A DNA stretch of 64,000 nucleotides from [Bacillus] selenitireducens MLS10 (GTDB lineage Bacteria > Bacillota > Bacilli > Bacillales > Salisediminibacteriaceae). The stretch spans positions 1,570,384 to 1,634,383 of the forward strand of contig NC_014219.1 of assembly GCF_000093085.1 (NCBI RefSeq), read 5' to 3'. Made by a program: the position numbers and the translations under genes. Shown here in pieces: positions 17,515-25,435 of this stretch. The notes below the pieces were generated by a model. That model saw only the letters and a program-made list of their open reading frames with translations. It was not told the DNA's origin and did not search any database. Within the stretch, counting starts at the first letter, position 1; each line of letters begins with the position of its first letter.

Positions 17515-17595
17515 ATGGAAACGCTGTGGAAAGTCCTCGTCGTCCTCTGCGGCCTATTTATCGTGGCGGGCGTCGTATTTCTGTTTATGTTCTAG
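17515..17595 (+). CDS. 26-residue single-helix membrane peptide
   Basis: ATG at 17515 to TAG at 17593-17595. The start lies 12 nt after the yshE stop, behind GAGGAGGGTG, a near-perfect ribosome binding site. The product begins METLWKVLVVLCGLF and ends VVFLFMF: almost one continuous transmembrane helix with a single Lys and a Cys. A strong binding site, tight spacing and a clean hydrophobic reading frame argue for a real gene. It could be a YshE partner or a short regulator. I know no named homologue. Confidence 0.6.
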   Translation: METLWKVLVVLCGLFIVAGVVFLFMF

Positions 17596-17597
17596 TG

Positions 17598-17625
17598 TTG
17601 CATAAGCCTTGTTTATAGATAAAAT
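17598..17625 (+). promoter_or_regulatory. Predicted SigA promoter of the 83-residue membrane protein gene
   Basis: TTGCAT (17598-17603), 16 bp, TAAAAT (17620-17625). The leader to 17736 is about 100 nt. Confidence 0.55.
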
Positions 17626-17735
17626 GGATCATTTTCCAATTTCGCCGTTTCAAGCAGCTTGATTCGGGAATCTCCTACACAGACGTTGTTAATTATGACG
17701 TCAGAAAGATTGATGATAAACGGGAGGTTTTCTCA

Positions 17736-17987
17736 ATGAGTGATGATTTCAAGCGTGAAGAAAAAGTGGAGAAAAGACAGGAACCGGGCCGTGTCGGCTC
17801 AACCTTGATCAAATATCTCTTCATAACGGTGATCGTTGCGATGGTCCTGTTCTTCTTTGCGAGCTTTGTTCTGCCGATGTTCGGCGGGGACGGCGAAGGA
17901 AACGGAGACGGCGGCGGAAACAATAACGCCATTGAAATTGAAATCGACGGCGGCGATGGCGGAGACAATGGAAATAACGGTGAATAA
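17736..17987 (+). CDS. Small membrane protein with acidic Gly/Asn-rich tail
   Basis: An 83-residue protein that I do not recognise. A charged N-terminus (MSDDFKREEKVEKRQEPGRV) is followed by one strong helix (about residues 24-48, LIKYLFITVIVAMVLFFFAS). The tail is almost only Gly, Asp, Asn and Glu with an IEIEID strand in the middle. The tail is probably outside the cell and low in complexity. ATG 17736 has GGGAGG 8 nt upstream. It has its own promoter and terminator, so it is a single-gene unit. Confidence 0.7.
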   Translation: MSDDFKREEKVEKRQEPGRVGSTLIKYLFITVIVAMVLFFFASFVLPMFGGDGEGNGDGGGNNNAIEIEIDGGDGGDNGNNGE

Positions 17988-17992
17988 ATCAG

Positions 17993-18021
17993 AAAACCGG
18001 GCGAATTGAGCCCGGTTTTTT
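17993..18021 (+). terminator. Rho-independent terminator
   Basis: AAAACCGGGC (17993-18002), loop GAATTGA, GCCCGGTTTT (18010-18019), T-run. Confidence 0.88.
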
Positions 18022-18083
18022 GATTGATCTGAAAGCTTTTGTCAAGATTTATTGGAAAAAGTCGAAAAATTTTAATAAATCTG

Positions 18084-18112
18084 TTTCATTTTGATAGCGT
18101 TTTCATTAGAAT
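18084..18112 (+). promoter_or_regulatory. lcfA (copy 1) promoter overlapped by a cre site
   Basis: TTTCAT (18084-18089), 17 bp, TAGAAT (18107-18112). Between the two boxes lies TTGATAGCGTTTTCAT (18091-18106), which fits the CcpA cre consensus WTGNNARCGNWWWCAW at every position. CcpA bound there would block the promoter, giving glucose repression, as known for the B. subtilis fad genes. Confidence 0.65.
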
Positions 18113-18185
18113 AGAGGTGAGAGAAGTATGCCTCACCAACCACTTTGGGGAAAGTGGATCAATTCATAAAATGGGAGGTCTTGCG

Positions 18186-19886
18186 ATGCAAACATTGACA
18201 GAGAAGCCGTGGTTTCAGCATTATCCAGAGGAGATTCCGACATCCATTGACTATGAGGAACAAACGCTTCAGTACTACCTGAAGCGGGCAGCCGAGCGTT
18301 ACCCGGACAAAAAAGCCCTGCATTTCATGGGGAAGGAAATGACCTACAGTGAAGTCTACACAGAGGCTATGAAGCTTGCCAATCAGCTCAGAGGACTCGG
18401 TGTGGAACAGGGAGACCGTGTGGCAATCATGCTCGCGAACACGCCGCAGGCCGTTATTTCTTATTATGGGGTCCTTTTTTCCGGTGCGATCGTTGTTCAG
18501 ACGAACCCACTTTACGTTGAACGGGAAATTGAGCATCAGATGAACGACTCGGGAGCGAAGGTCATTATCTGCCTCGATCTCGTATATCCGAGGGTATCGA
18601 AGGTTCAGGATAAGACGAGCCTTGAGCATGTGATTGTGACAGGTATCAAAGATTATCTGCCATTCCCGAAGAATCTGATTTACCCGTTTATCCAAAAGAA
18701 GAATACAGGTATCAAGGTTGATTTAACGTATAACGATCATTTGCATTCCTTTACGGATTTTATTGAAAAAGGATCCGATGCTGATATTCCGCTCAAAATT
18801 GACCCGAAGAATGATCTTGCTTTGTTGCAGTACACCGGTGGTACGACAGGACCGGCGAAAGGTGTTATGCTGACGCATTACAACCTCACGGTCAACACCC
18901 AGCAGTGTGAATCGTGGATGTACAAGCTCGAACCGGGTAAAGAAGTGATTATGGCGGCATTGCCGTTCTTCCACGTCTATGGCATGACGACGGTTATGAA
19001 CCTGAGCATCCGACTCGGGTATAAAATGATCATCATGCCGAAATTTGATCCGAAAGGGATTTTAAAGGCCATTGAGAAGCACAGGGCCACCCTGTATCCG
19101 GGAGCACCGACGATGTATATCGGCCTCTTGAATCATCCGGATATCAGCAAACATGATCTTTCATCCATCAAAGCGTGCATCAGCGGTTCCGCTCCTTTGC
19201 CTGTTGAGGTGCAGTCGCAGTTTGAAGATATTACGAAAGGGAAGCTCGTTGAAGGCTATGGTCTAACGGAGACGTCTCCTGTTGCGATTGCCAACCTGAT
19301 TTGGGGCAAGCGAAAACCAGGATCCATTGGGCTTCCGTGGCCGGATACCGAGATTATGATCCTTTCAGCAGAAACCGGAGAAGCCGCAGGCCCGAACGAA
19401 GTGGGGGAAATCTGCATCCGCGGTCCACAGGTGATGAAAGGCTACTGGCATCTGCCGGAAGCGACCCAGGCCTCATTCAGGGATGATTGGTTCCTCTCGG
19501 GTGATATGGGGTACATGGATGAAGAAGGGTACTTCTATATCGTTGACCGGAAAAAAGACATGATTATTGCCGGAGGCTTTAATATTTATCCGCGTGAAGT
19601 GGAAGAAGTGCTTTATGAGCATGATGCTGTCCAGGAAGTATGTGTCATCGGCGTTCCGGATCCGTACCGGGGTGAGACGGTCAAAGCATTCGTCGTCCTG
19701 AAGGATGGTTCCAAGGTTACGGAAGATGACCTGGATGAATTTGCCCGAAAACAGCTCGCGTCGTTTAAAGTGCCGAGATTATATGAGTTCCGGGATGAAC
19801 TTCCAAAGACGATGGTCGGTAAGATTTTGAGACGTGTCCTTGTCGATGAAGAAAAAGCAAAACAAAAACAGGAAAATGACAAATAG
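18186..19886 (+). CDS. lcfA: Long-chain fatty acid-CoA ligase, copy 1
   Basis: 566 residues, similar to B. subtilis LcfA (560). It activates long-chain fatty acids with ATP and CoA to acyl-CoA, the entry step of beta-oxidation. ANL-family motifs: LLQYTGGTTGPAKGVMLTH (P-loop A3), EGYGLTETSP (A5), FLSGDMGYMDEEGYFYIVDR (A7), KDMIIAGGFNIYPREVEEV (A8) and LPKTMVGKILRR with the catalytic Lys (A10). The open frame extends 49 codons upstream, but GGGAGG at 18172 sets ATG 18186. A close paralogue follows in tandem, with its own promoter. Confidence 0.93.
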   Translation: MQTLTEKPWFQHYPEEIPTSIDYEEQTLQYYLKRAAERYPDKKALHFMGKEMTYSEVYTEAMKLANQLRGLGVEQGDRVAIMLANTPQAVISYYGVLFSGAIVVQTNPLYVEREIEHQMNDSGAKVIICLDLVYPRVSKVQDKTSLEHVIVTGIKDYLPFPKNLIYPFIQKKNTGIKVDLTYNDHLHSFTDFIEKGSDADIPLKIDPKNDLALLQYTGGTTGPAKGVMLTHYNLTVNTQQCESWMYKLEPGKEVIMAALPFFHVYGMTTVMNLSIRLGYKMIIMPKFDPKGILKAIEKHRATLYPGAPTMYIGLLNHPDISKHDLSSIKACISGSAPLPVEVQSQFEDITKGKLVEGYGLTETSPVAIANLIWGKRKPGSIGLPWPDTEIMILSAETGEAAGPNEVGEICIRGPQVMKGYWHLPEATQASFRDDWFLSGDMGYMDEEGYFYIVDRKKDMIIAGGFNIYPREVEEVLYEHDAVQEVCVIGVPDPYRGETVKAFVVLKDGSKVTEDDLDEFARKQLASFKVPRLYEFRDELPKTMVGKILRRVLVDEEKAKQKQENDK

Positions 19887-19900
19887 ATCATATTTATCAG

Positions 19901-19941
19901 GACTCCCTCTGAAAAAAAGTCTTTCAGAGGGAATCTTTTTG
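19901..19941 (+). terminator. Terminator of lcfA copy 1
   Basis: GACTCCCTCTGAAA (19901-19914), 7-nt loop, TTTCAGAGGGAATC (19922-19935), TTTTT. One mismatch. Confidence 0.88.
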
Positions 19942-19951
19942 TCATTAACTA

Positions 19952-19981
19952 TTCACATTTGTAATCGGTTTCATATAGAAT
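19952..19981 (+). promoter_or_regulatory. lcfA (copy 2) promoter overlapped by a cre site
   Basis: TTCACA (19952-19957), 18 bp, TAGAAT (19976-19981). TGTAATCGGTTTCA (19960-19973) sits between them and matches the cre form TGNAANCGNWNNCA at all fixed positions. The layout copies that of the first lcfA promoter. Confidence 0.65.
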
Positions 19982-20040
19982 AGACAGTGAGAGAGAAATG
20001 CTTAGAAAGGAAAGGGAGGATTTGAGGAGAGGATGTAAAG

Positions 20041-21735
20041 ATGACAAAGACAGTTTCCAGACCGTGGCTCGAGCACTATCCGGAGGAGATACCGGCATCG
20101 ATTGATTATGAGAAGCGCCCCTTGCAGGATTATCTCAGACAGGGTGCCAAAGAAGAACCGGACAAGGTGCTGCTGCATTTCATGGGCAAGGAAATGACGT
20201 TCAAGGAAGTTTACACTGAAGCATTATCCTTTGCAAATGCTCTGAGTAACCTCGGGATTCAAAAAGGGGACCGTGTTGCCATTATGCTTGCCAACACACC
20301 GCAGTCGGTCATCAGCTACTATGGTGCGCTGTTCGCAGGCGCTGTCGTTGTGCAGACGAATCCGCTGTATGTGGAACGGGAACTTGAGCATCAGATGGTG
20401 GATTCAGGAGCGAAAATCATGATCTGTATGGACCTGGTGTACCACCGCGTAATGAATGTGATTGACAAAACGAATCTTGAACATGTGATTGTCACAGGGA
20501 TTAAAGACTATTTGCCATTCCCAAAGAATCTCGTCTATCCGTTTATACAGAAAAAGAACTATGGCTTTAAGCCGGATGTGAAATACGGAAAAACGGTTCA
20601 TTCGTTTACGAAACTTTTGAAGCAGCACGACTCAAAAGAAATCGCTGTAGAGATTGACCCGGAAGAGGATCTAGCTCTTCTGCAGTATACCGGGGGGACG
20701 ACAGGGGTGGCAAAAGGTGTTAAACTGACACACATGAACCTTGTCTCAAACACGACGCAGTGCATCCGCTGGATGTATAAAATCGACCATGGAAATGAAG
20801 TGTTGCTCTGTGCGTTGCCTTTTTTCCACGTCTACGGTATGACGGTCGGTATGAATTTCTCGGTGATGGACCGAAGCAAAATGGTCATCTTGCCAAAATT
20901 CGATACAAAGCAGACCCTCGAAGCCATTGAAAAACAAAAAGCATCTATTTTTCCGGGTGCACCAACGATGTATATCGGGCTGATTAATGATCCCGATGTG
21001 GGAAAGTATGACTTAAGCTCCATAGAAATCTGCATCAGCGGGTCAGCACCACTGCCTTTGGAAGTCCAACAACGGTTCGAAAAACTGACCGGCGGGAAAT
21101 TGTCGGAAGGGTTCGGACTCACGGAATCCTCCCCGGTGACACATTTCAATCTGATGTGGGGCAAACGACCGTCCGGAAGTATCGGATTGCCGTGGCCGGA
21201 TACGGACGTCGCCATTTTGTCGGCTGAGACCGGAGAACCTGCAGAAGCAGGGGAAGTCGGAGAGCTGATGATCAAAGGGCCTCAGGTGATGAAAGGGTAC
21301 TGGAACCGCCCGGAAGAGACGAATGCCACTTTCCATGAAGGTTGGCTATTGACCGGTGACATGGGTTATATGGACGAAGAAGGCTTTTTCTACATTGTGG
21401 ACCGAAAGAAAGATATGATCATTGCAGGCGGCTTTAACATTTATCCACGGGAAATTGAAGAGGTCCTGTTTGAACACCCGGCGGTTCAGGAAGCAGTGGC
21501 TGTTGGGGTGCCGGATCCGTATCGGGGGGAAACCGTCAAGGTATTCATCGTCAAACGTGAAGGCCATGATGTGTCCGAGAAAGATCTGAATGCGTTCTGC
21601 AGAGAACGATTGTCGGCATATAAGGTGCCAAAGCTCTATGAATTCCGTGAAGAACTGCCAAAGACGATGGTCGGGAAAGTCCTTCGACGGGCTCTGCTTG
21701 AAGAAGAGAAGGAAAAAGCGAAACAAAATGCCTGA
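20041..21735 (+). CDS. lcfA: Long-chain fatty acid-CoA ligase, copy 2
   Basis: 564 residues, a close paralogue of the upstream copy; long stretches such as VIVTGIKDYLPFPKNL and DRKKDMIIAGGFNIYPRE are the same in both. All ANL motifs are kept: LLQYTGGTTGVAKGVKLTH, EGFGLTESSP, LTGDMGYMDEEGFFYIVDR and LPKTMVGKVLRR. Both copies should make acyl-CoA, perhaps with different chain-length preference or timing. This copy is the one next to fadR-fadB-etfBA, the place of lcfA in B. subtilis. There is no terminator before the fadR promoter, so readthrough is possible. Confidence 0.93.
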   Translation: MTKTVSRPWLEHYPEEIPASIDYEKRPLQDYLRQGAKEEPDKVLLHFMGKEMTFKEVYTEALSFANALSNLGIQKGDRVAIMLANTPQSVISYYGALFAGAVVVQTNPLYVERELEHQMVDSGAKIMICMDLVYHRVMNVIDKTNLEHVIVTGIKDYLPFPKNLVYPFIQKKNYGFKPDVKYGKTVHSFTKLLKQHDSKEIAVEIDPEEDLALLQYTGGTTGVAKGVKLTHMNLVSNTTQCIRWMYKIDHGNEVLLCALPFFHVYGMTVGMNFSVMDRSKMVILPKFDTKQTLEAIEKQKASIFPGAPTMYIGLINDPDVGKYDLSSIEICISGSAPLPLEVQQRFEKLTGGKLSEGFGLTESSPVTHFNLMWGKRPSGSIGLPWPDTDVAILSAETGEPAEAGEVGELMIKGPQVMKGYWNRPEETNATFHEGWLLTGDMGYMDEEGFFYIVDRKKDMIIAGGFNIYPREIEEVLFEHPAVQEAVAVGVPDPYRGETVKVFIVKREGHDVSEKDLNAFCRERLSAYKVPKLYEFREELPKTMVGKVLRRALLEEEKEKAKQNA

Positions 21736-21763
21736 AGTTTGTCACAAAACGTCACCTTTCGTA

Positions 21764-21792
21764 TTGACAGCAGTGAGGTTGTCCTCTACAAT
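21764..21792 (+). promoter_or_regulatory. fadR promoter
   Basis: TTGACA (21764-21769), 17 bp, TACAAT (21787-21792): a near-consensus SigA promoter whose start site should fall at about 21799, on the FadR operator. Confidence 0.85.
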
Positions 21793-21799
21793 GAATTTA

Positions 21800-21817
21800 T
21801 GAATGAATAATCATTCA
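21800..21817 (+). promoter_or_regulatory. FadR operator
   Basis: TGAATGAATAATCATTCA, a full match to the Bacillus FadR box TGAATGAMTANTCATTCA (M = A or C). It covers the predicted transcription start of fadR, so FadR should repress itself and fadB-etfBA until long-chain acyl-CoA releases it. Confidence 0.9.
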
Positions 21818-21844
21818 GTAGTTGTGTGCAGAGGACGTGATGAG

Positions 21845-22459
21845 ATGGGCAAGAAAAAAGGACCCAAATATGATGCGATAATAGATGCAGCAGTGATCGT
21901 TTTTGCCCAAAACGGCTATCATCTATCCAAGGTATCCAAAATTGCCAAACAGGCCGGTGTGGCAGACGGTACGATTTATTTGTACTTTAAGAACAAGGAA
22001 GACATCCTGATTTCCATGTTCGAAGAGAAAATGAGCGTTTTCGTGGACCGGATTAAGCATGAAATTAATCGTGTAACGAGTATTGAGAAAAAGCTTGAAA
22101 TCATGATCGAAATGCATTTCACACAGCTCGAACTCGATCCGGATCTCGCGATTGTGACCCAGCTCGAGCTGAGGCAGTCCAATACGAATATGCGTTATCA
22201 GGTCAATGAAGTGCTAAAGGGCTATCTCGGACTGATCGATGCGATTCTTGAAGAGGGAATCCGTCAGGGTGTATTGGACCCGGATCTCAATATCCGGATC
22301 GCCAGGCAAATTATTTTTGGTGCCGTGGACGAAGTCGCGACGAACTGGGTGATGAAGGAACGTAAATACGCGCTTACGCCCCTGGCCTCGAGCATCAGCG
22401 ATATGCTCATGAAAGGATTGTCGATGAAAACACAGCCGGAAGCAGAAACGAAAGGATGA
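21845..22459 (+). CDS. fadR: TetR-family fatty-acid degradation regulator FadR
   Basis: 204 residues. The N-terminal helix-turn-helix (residues 8-55: IIDAAVIVFAQNGYHLSKVS, AGVADGTIYLYFKNKEDIL) is typical TetR, and the C-terminal part matches the Bacillus FadR (YsiA) ligand domain. FadR represses beta-oxidation genes and is released by long-chain acyl-CoA. The perfect FadR box 28 bp upstream and the fadB-etfBA genes downstream support the assignment. Start ATG 21845 lies 10 nt after GAGG; an ORF extension upstream would run through the operator. fadB starts 6 nt after the stop. Confidence 0.93.
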   Translation: MGKKKGPKYDAIIDAAVIVFAQNGYHLSKVSKIAKQAGVADGTIYLYFKNKEDILISMFEEKMSVFVDRIKHEINRVTSIEKKLEIMIEMHFTQLELDPDLAIVTQLELRQSNTNMRYQVNEVLKGYLGLIDAILEEGIRQGVLDPDLNIRIARQIIFGAVDEVATNWVMKERKYALTPLASSISDMLMKGLSMKTQPEAETKG

Positions 22460-22465
22460 ATTCAG

Positions 22466-23248
22466 ATGGCCGATCCGTCATTGCTCGCTTTGAAGAAAGA
22501 CTCGCAAATAGCTGTTGTCACGCTTACCAATCCGCCTGCCAATGCCATTTCAGCAAACGTGATCGCAGAACTCGATGACATGTTCACGGAGCTTCAATCT
22601 GATGATGATGTGAAAGTGATCATTCTTCACGGTGAAGGGCGATTTTTTGCAGCAGGAGCCGATATCAAAGAATTTACGGAGCTGACACATGCTAACGAGT
22701 TCAGAGAGACTGCCAGAGAAGGGCAGCGCGTATTCAGAATGATCGAGACCATGACCAAACCGGTTATTGCCGTGATCCATGGGGCGGCCCTTGGAGGCGG
22801 ACTGGAACTCGCCATGGCCTGTCATATGCGCTACGTCACACCGAATGCGAAGCTTGGACTCCCAGAACTGAACCTTGGGCTCATCCCGGGATTTGCGGGT
22901 ACGCAGAGACTGCCCCGAATGATCGGACACGCCAAGGCCCTCGAGATGATGATGACAGCAGAACCGATTACCGGTGAAGAAGCGGTTTCTGCAGGTCTTG
23001 CCAACAGACTCGTATCAGAGGAAGATCCGTTGACGGAAGTCATGGCAATGGCGATCAAAATGGTAACGAAGCCGCGCCGCAATCTGGCAGCCGTTATGGA
23101 ACTTGTTCATGAAGCGGAGCGTGACTCCCTTGAACGGGGACAGGAGAAAGAGGCTGTTCTGTTCGGGGATCTTGCTGAAACCGGGAATGCCCGAGAAGGC
23201 ATCCGGGCGTTCATGGAGAAGCGTAAACCTACGTTTGAAGACCGCTGA
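22466..23248 (+). CDS. fadB: Enoyl-CoA hydratase
   Basis: 260 residues of the crotonase family. Oxyanion-hole segments are GRFFAAGADIKEF and GAALGGGLELAMACHMRY, followed by the glutamate-bearing LPELNLGLIPGFAGTQRLPR: both catalytic Glu positions of enoyl-CoA hydratases look present. It should hydrate trans-2-enoyl-CoA in beta-oxidation. It is tightly coupled to fadR (6 nt gap) as in the B. subtilis lcfA-fadR-fadB-etfB-etfA operon. The substrate range is not certain from sequence. Confidence 0.92.
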   Translation: MADPSLLALKKDSQIAVVTLTNPPANAISANVIAELDDMFTELQSDDDVKVIILHGEGRFFAAGADIKEFTELTHANEFRETAREGQRVFRMIETMTKPVIAVIHGAALGGGLELAMACHMRYVTPNAKLGLPELNLGLIPGFAGTQRLPRMIGHAKALEMMMTAEPITGEEAVSAGLANRLVSEEDPLTEVMAMAIKMVTKPRRNLAAVMELVHEAERDSLERGQEKEAVLFGDLAETGNAREGIRAFMEKRKPTFEDR

Positions 23249-23314
23249 AACAGGCGGTTTTCCAAATACACGATTTGAAAGCGTTTTATATTTTTTAAAC
23301 AGGAGGGAAACTGA

Positions 23315-24085
23315 ATGAACATTTACGTGATTATGAAGCGTACTTTCGACACAGAAGAAAAAATTCAGCTGGACAATGGAGCCATTTCTGAAGATGGAGC
23401 TGAATTCATCATTAACCCCTATGATGAATATGCCGTTGAGGAAGCGATCCAGCTCCGTGACGAACACGGCGGTGAGGTGACGCTGGTGACAGTTGGTGAT
23501 GAGGAAGCAGAGAAGCAGCTGCGCACAGGACTTGCCATGGGTGCTGATAAGGCCGTATTGATTGAAGATGAAGATGTGGAAGATGGGGACACGTACTCCA
23601 CTGAACGGATTCTTGCGGGTTATTTTGCCGATAAGGAACCGGATCTCATTCTCGGCGGTAACGTTGCCGTAGACGGCGGTTCAGGTCAGGTCGGCCCTCG
23701 ACTTGCTGAGCGGCTTGGCATCAGTCATGTGACCAGTGTGGTATCCATTACCATTGATGGTGACAAAGCGACCATCGAAAAGGACGTCGAAGGGGATCAG
23801 GAATTTATTGAAGTGCCTCTTCCTGCACTCTTGACAGCCCAGCAGGGATTAAATGAACCTCGTTATCCGTCACTTCCGGGGATTATGAAAGCGAAGAAAA
23901 AGCCGTTGGATGAACTTGATCTGGATGATCTCGATCTCGAAGAAGATGATGTGGAAGGCAAGACCGAACGCCTTGAAATCTTCCTGCCACCGCCGAAAGA
24001 AGCCGGTAAGATCCTTGAAGGTGAAGTGAATGAGCAGGTCTCTGAACTTGTCTCACTGTTGAAGAACGAAGCGAAAGTCATTTAA
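23315..24085 (+). CDS. etfB: Electron transfer flavoprotein beta subunit
   Basis: 256 residues. Starts MNIYVIMKRTFDTEEKIQLD and has the AMP-binding region (VGDEEAEKQLRTGLAMGADKAVLI) and RLAERLGISHVTSV typical of EtfB. With EtfA it accepts electrons from acyl-CoA dehydrogenases and passes them to the quinone pool. An extra acidic stretch (ELDLDDLDLEEDDVEGKTER, about residues 198-217) is more acidic than in most homologues and fits a salt-adapted proteome. RBS CAGGAGGGAAACTGA. etfA follows after 18 bp. Confidence 0.95.
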   Translation: MNIYVIMKRTFDTEEKIQLDNGAISEDGAEFIINPYDEYAVEEAIQLRDEHGGEVTLVTVGDEEAEKQLRTGLAMGADKAVLIEDEDVEDGDTYSTERILAGYFADKEPDLILGGNVAVDGGSGQVGPRLAERLGISHVTSVVSITIDGDKATIEKDVEGDQEFIEVPLPALLTAQQGLNEPRYPSLPGIMKAKKKPLDELDLDDLDLEEDDVEGKTERLEIFLPPPKEAGKILEGEVNEQVSELVSLLKNEAKVI

Positions 24086-24103
24086 TCAGGAGGGAAAACG
24101 ATT

Positions 24104-25075
24104 ATGGCCAATAAAGTATTAGTCATTGGAGAAATGCGAGACGGTGAATTCAGAAATGTATCGTTTGAAGCGATTGCAGCAGCAAAGCAGGTTGCCCCGG
24201 ACGGTGAAGTCGTCGGTGCACTCCTCGGTTCAGGTGTGGAAGCTGAAGCAGGGAAACTGTTCCAGTTTGGCGCAGACCGTGTTGTGGTCGTGGACGATGA
24301 GAAATTAAAAGAATATACGCCGGAAGGTTATACCCAGGCTGCAAAGGCCCTGGTCGATCAGGAAGAACCTGATGCGATTATTATGGGTCACACATCCATC
24401 GGACGCGATCTCTCTGCGAAGCTCGCAGCGCGTATGGAGGCCGGATTGATTTCGGATGCAGTCAGTCTCGAAATGGATGGTGACGATGCCGTCTTCACCC
24501 GCCCGATTTACTCAGGGAAGGCATTTGAAAAAGTAAAAGTGAAAGATGGAGTGACTTTTGCCACAATCCGTCCGAACAATATCCCTGCACTGGATGAAGA
24601 CAGTTCCAAATCCGGTTCAGTCGAGAAAGTGGATGTGGCAATCACGGATCTGAAGACCATTATTAAAGAAGTGGTGAAGAACACTGCTTCTGGCGTAGAC
24701 CTTTCCGAAGCGTCGGTCATTGTTGCCGGAGGACGCGGAGTGAAGAGCGAAGAGAACTTCAATCAGCTTTATGAACTTGCAGATCTCTTAGGCGGTGCCG
24801 TAGGTGCTTCACGGGGTGCCTGCGATGCCGAGTACTGTGATTACGCCCTTCAGATCGGTCAGACAGGTAAAGTCGTCACACCGGATCTGTATATTGCAGT
24901 CGGGCTGAGCGGTGCCATTCAGCACGTCGCCGGGATGTCGAATTCAAAAGTCATCGTAGCCATTAACAAAGACCCCGAAGCAGAAATCTTCCAGATTGCC
25001 GACTACGGGATAGTTGGTGACCTCTTTGAAGTGATGCCTCAGCTGATTGAAGAATTTAAAAAAGTCGTCGTGTAA
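24104..25075 (+). CDS. etfA: Electron transfer flavoprotein alpha subunit
   Basis: 323 residues, normal for EtfA. The N-terminal domain pairs with EtfB; the C-terminal FAD-binding domain has VIVAGGRGVKSEENFNQLYELADLLGGAVGASRGA (signature near residue 205) and LYIAVGLSGAIQHVAGMSNSKVIVAINKDPEAEIF. It holds the FAD that shuttles electrons from fatty-acid oxidation. It is the last gene of the fad operon and is followed by a strong terminator. Confidence 0.96.
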   Translation: MANKVLVIGEMRDGEFRNVSFEAIAAAKQVAPDGEVVGALLGSGVEAEAGKLFQFGADRVVVVDDEKLKEYTPEGYTQAAKALVDQEEPDAIIMGHTSIGRDLSAKLAARMEAGLISDAVSLEMDGDDAVFTRPIYSGKAFEKVKVKDGVTFATIRPNNIPALDEDSSKSGSVEKVDVAITDLKTIIKEVVKNTASGVDLSEASVIVAGGRGVKSEENFNQLYELADLLGGAVGASRGACDAEYCDYALQIGQTGKVVTPDLYIAVGLSGAIQHVAGMSNSKVIVAINKDPEAEIFQIADYGIVGDLFEVMPQLIEEFKKVVV

Positions 25076-25102
25076 CGGCGGTCATCCCATATATCACAAA
25101 CT

Positions 25103-25135
25103 GAAGCTGCAGAACAGTCCTGCAGCTTCTTTTTG
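25103..25135 (+). terminator. Terminator of the fad-etf operon
   Basis: GAAGCTGCAG (25103-25112), loop AACAGTC, CTGCAGCTTC (25120-25129), then TTTTTG. The stem is a perfect 10 bp. Confidence 0.92.
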
Positions 25136-25161
25136 ATCAGGGCGTGAAAAAAGGGCTTTCG

Positions 25162-25314
25162 ATGTCGGCGGACACGTACCGGGAACTTTTCCAAAAGGTA
25201 TCGCCGTATGCCGCTTATTCCATCAACAATCAACAACGAGCTGCAACATCCCCTGATGAAAAGCAGGATACAGGATTGCCAATGATAAACAGCATCTTTG
25301 CTAAATTGGCTTGA
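25162..25314 (+). CDS. Possible 50-residue small protein
   Basis: The 300-bp space between etfA and trxA holds one short frame: ATG 25162, TGA 25312-25314, starting MSADTYRELFQKVSPYAAYS and ending INSIFAKLA. AAAAAAGGG lies about 6 nt before the ATG. It has no recognised family, and the downstream end overlaps a possible trxA promoter. It may be noise; it is listed because nothing else explains this stretch. Confidence 0.25.
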   Translation: MSADTYRELFQKVSPYAAYSINNQQRAATSPDEKQDTGLPMINSIFAKLA

Positions 25315-25357
25315 ATAAGATATTATGAATGTACAGTCCTCACGGGAAATATACGGC

Positions 25358-25385
25358 TTGCTTTTTTCTGCAGGTTTAGTATAAT
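25358..25385 (+). promoter_or_regulatory. trxA promoter
   Basis: TTGCTT (25358-25363), 16 bp, TATAAT (25380-25385), 51 bp before trxA. A second candidate, TTGCTA-17-TATTAT, lies further up near 25300-25322; B. subtilis trxA also has more than one promoter. Confidence 0.7.
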
Positions 25386-25435
25386 ACCTATTGGGGTATA
25401 TGAAAGATGCATGATTAATGAGGAGGAATGTTGAA

